Position numbers and translations under genes: made by a program
Shown: positions 15,695 through 16,892 of the stretch, piece after piece
Layout: every line of letters begins with the position of its first letter
How positions within the stretch are numbered: position 1 is the stretch's first letter
Assembly: GCA_900767075.1 (NCBI GenBank)
Contig: CAAFXX010000588.1
Span: 1-16,892 of the forward strand
Source of the DNA: Bacteroidales bacterium
Lineage (GTDB): Bacteria > Bacteroidota > Bacteroidia > Bacteroidales > Muribaculaceae
Direction: 5' to 3'
DNA: 16,892 nt
Notes under the pieces: generated by a model
The model's database searches: none
The model's input: the letters and a program-made list of their open reading frames with translations, nothing else
Told to the model about the DNA's origin: nothing

Positions 15695-16387
15695 ATGAAA
15701 AAGTATTTAGCTGAAGGTTTCGGAACCATGTTTCTGGTTCTGATGGCGTGCGGAAGCGCCGTGCTCGCCGGTCCGAAAATCGGAGTCCTGGGTATCGGAC
15801 TCTGCTTCGGTCTTGTTTTGGTATGTCTTTGCTACTGTATAGGCAATATTTCCGGATGCCATGTCAATCCTGCCGTGTCGTTTGCGATGTGGTCAGCCGG
15901 AAAGCTTTCGGGCAAGGATTTTGTAGGGTATGTTATAGCCCAGCTTATCGGAGCCGCCATCGGCGCCGGCTTCCTCTATTGGTTTGTCGGCATGGCTCCC
16001 GATTTTAATTTCGGAGGCACCACGGGCGAGAATTTCCGTCTGGCGACGAATGTTCTTCAGCCGGGCGCAAGCTCGGGAATGGCTCTCATGATGGAGATTC
16101 TCTTCACGTTCTTCTTTGTCCTTACGATTTTCGGTGCCACCGATGAAAAGCTCGGCTTCGGAAAATTCTCCGGTCTGGCAATCGGTCTCGCCCTCGGTCT
16201 CGTCAACATCGTCGGTATTCCTGTCGACAACTGCTCGGTAAATCCCGCGCGCAGCTTTGGCCCCGCGCTTTGGAATCCGCAGGCTTTCGGTGATTTCTGG
16301 ATCATGGTGGTCGGACCGCTTGTAGGCGCGCTTATCGCAGCCGTTACCTGGAAGGGTATTCTTGCCGCCCGCGAAAAGAGAGCATGA
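15695..16387 (+). CDS. aqpZ: Aquaporin (MIP family, AqpZ-like)
   Basis: The 230-residue product has the six-helix MIP pattern with two half-helix NPA motifs: SGCHVNPAVSFA (first half) and SVNPARSFGPALW (second half). The amphipathic GLALGLVNIVGIPV and FGATD segments fit family spacing. AqpZ channels let water cross the inner membrane. Aligning by eye to E. coli AqpZ, the selectivity filter would be Phe (conserved, LCFGL), Asn in place of His174, Cys in place of Thr183, and Arg189 conserved. Cys at that position occurs in mammalian AQP1, but Asn for His is unusual, so solute range is uncertain. The gene stands alone: 208 nt separates it from divergent parE, and a hairpin follows it. No full-consensus promoter was found upstream; TATATTTT at 15581-15588 is a weak -7 candidate. 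Confidence 0.93.
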   Translation: MKKYLAEGFGTMFLVLMACGSAVLAGPKIGVLGIGLCFGLVLVCLCYCIGNISGCHVNPAVSFAMWSAGKLSGKDFVGYVIAQLIGAAIGAGFLYWFVGMAPDFNFGGTTGENFRLATNVLQPGASSGMALMMEILFTFFFVLTIFGATDEKLGFGKFSGLAIGLALGLVNIVGIPVDNCSVNPARSFGPALWNPQAFGDFWIMVVGPLVGALIAAVTWKGILAAREKRA

Positions 16388-16421
16388 CGTTTCATCTGTA
16401 TTGTGAAGATTCAAAATAACA

Positions 16422-16452
16422 GGGAGGATGCGCCGCAACGGTGCATCCTCCC
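16422..16452 (+). terminator. Hairpin after the aquaporin gene, possible terminator
   Basis: GGGAGGATGC (16422-16431) pairs with GCATCCTCCC (16443-16452). The inner bases add GCCG with CGGT (one G-U), leaving a CAA loop, so about 14 bp in all. It starts 34 nt after the aquaporin stop, as expected for a terminator, but the following CTAAATCATATGG has no T-tract, so efficiency is doubtful. Confidence 0.5.
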
Positions 16453-16475
16453 CTAAATCATATGGTCTTGATAGC

Positions 16476-16745
16476 ATGTGCAATACATTGGAATTTTATC
16501 CGTTGGCAACTGCCAAAGATTTTCGCAGCATTGGCGAGAATAATGGCGAGAATGGCGAGAATAATGACGAGAAAAAAGTCCTTGATATAATAAGAAAGAC
16601 ACCGAACATAACCCAACCACAGATAGCGGTAAAGACAGGGTTCTCAACCCGCAAAGTCAATAGACTTATCTCTGCCCTAAGAACCAAAGGGAAGATTGTC
16701 CGTATTGGTAAAACCAAAGGGGGACATTGGGAAATCAATGACTGA
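16476..16745 (+). CDS. Short winged-helix protein, probably remnant of an AlbA_2/helicase-like regulator
   Basis: From ATG 16476 the frame encodes 89 residues; an earlier in-frame ATG at 16428 lies inside the upstream hairpin and is less likely. Residues about 1-19 resemble nothing I know. GENNGENGENNDE (20-32) is followed by a typical winged helix: KKVLDIIRKTPNITQPQIAV, then KTGFSTRKVNRLISALRTKG and a beta-wing KIVRIGKTKGGHWEIND. This GEN-repeat plus winged-helix arrangement is what I associate with the C-terminal end of Bacteroidales ATP-binding/AlbA_2 (Schlafen-like) 'RecG-like' proteins; the large N-terminal part is absent here. The stretch is AT-richer than its neighbours, suggesting a relic or transferred piece. 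It may instead be a genuine small DNA-binding protein. Confidence 0.5.
   Translation: MCNTLEFYPLATAKDFRSIGENNGENGENNDEKKVLDIIRKTPNITQPQIAVKTGFSTRKVNRLISALRTKGKIVRIGKTKGGHWEIND
16533..16571 (+). repeat. In-frame short tandem repeat coding Gly-Glu-Asn
   Basis: GGCGAGAAT occurs three times (16533-16541, 16545-16553, 16554-16562), with AAT spacers after the first and third copies and a degenerate GACGAG at the end. All units are multiples of three, so copy-number change would preserve frame. It encodes GENNGENGENNDE. Confidence 0.8.
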
Positions 16746-16762
16746 ATATAATCTTTAATTAT

Positions 16763-16774
16763 GGCGAATTCGCC
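16763..16774. other. Perfect 12-bp palindrome between convergent genes
   Basis: GGCGAATTCGCC is self-complementary, and short AT arms (TAAT at 16756, ATTA at 16778) could extend it. It lies between two convergent frames, where a bidirectional stop signal would be expected, but lacks a proper loop and T-tracts. Its role is uncertain. Confidence 0.3.
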
Positions 16775-16794
16775 GTGATTAGAAATTAGCGGGT

Positions 16795-16892
16795 CTATTC
16801 ATAGCTGTTTTTGTCGGCTTTTTCTTTGGCTTTGCGGAAGGGGCGGGAGATGAAGAGGGCGGTGTCGCGCATCATGTAGAGTATCGGAGTGA
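16795..16892 (-). CDS. C-terminal end of an unidentified protein (partial, N-terminus off the window)
   Basis: Reading leftward from the right edge, one frame gives TPILYMMRDTALFISRPFRK, then AKEKADKNSYE and TAG (16797-16795), 31 codons in all. The hydrophobic-to-basic pattern and the GC content match neighbouring genuine genes, and the other two minus frames are less protein-like. The length is too short to name a family. It converges with the winged-helix frame, 49 nt away. Confidence 0.5.
   Translation of the reverse strand, partial: TPILYMMRDTALFISRPFRKAKEKADKNSYE

Noticed and set aside
16503..16516. TTGGCA-AC-TGCCAA inverted repeat as an operator
   Set aside because: It lies within the winged-helix frame, is short, and has no matching second site, so chance is likely.

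Overview
The window reads as chromosomal DNA of a Bacteroidales bacterium, most likely a Muribaculaceae-type gut organism (family is an inference). Supporting signs are the moderately GC-rich coding sequence, Bacteroidota-type promoters (TTTG, about 19 bp, TAnnTTTG), no clear Shine-Dalgarno sequences, secreted proteins that end in type IX secretion (T9SS) sorting-like domains, and a ParE with the Bacteroidota-style TOPRIM motif EGLSASG. No tRNA, rRNA, CRISPR array, insertion sequence or prophage was recognised.

Layout, left half: positions 1-1334 (minus) hold a secreted repeat protein cut by the window edge. A 304-bp divergent promoter region follows, then a secreted type I pullulanase-like GH13 enzyme (1639-3675, plus) with a strong terminator. 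Convergent to it is a CorA-type divalent cation transporter (3738-4658, minus). Next is a secreted subtilisin-family protease with a C-terminal sorting domain (4767-6911, minus). Divergent from that is a ClC-family anion transporter (7132-8505, plus) that lacks several canonical transport residues.

Right half: from 15462 down to 8516, six minus-strand genes lie in one tight series: parE (topoisomerase IV subunit B), coaD (CoA synthesis), an S41 C-terminal processing protease, a DUF3078-like outer-membrane beta-barrel gene, and two small secreted proteins of unknown function. Gaps are only 3-36 nt, and a consensus promoter precedes parE, so this is probably one operon joining housekeeping and envelope functions. 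The DUF3078-like gene is interrupted: a single in-frame TAG at 11058-11060 separates its signal peptide from the barrel domain, with no frameshift. parE and the ClC gene both end in TAG, so TAG is an ordinary stop here. This is the most notable observation in the window.

Right edge: divergent from parE is an aquaporin (15695-16387, plus) with an unusual predicted pore filter. It is followed by a hairpin, a short AT-richer winged-helix reading frame with an in-frame GEN repeat (16476-16745, plus), and the last 31 codons of an unidentified minus-strand gene (16795-16892). I see no clear undescribed multi-gene system. The best candidates for follow-up are the amber-interrupted envelope gene with its two unknown partners, and the non-canonical ClC and aquaporin pores.
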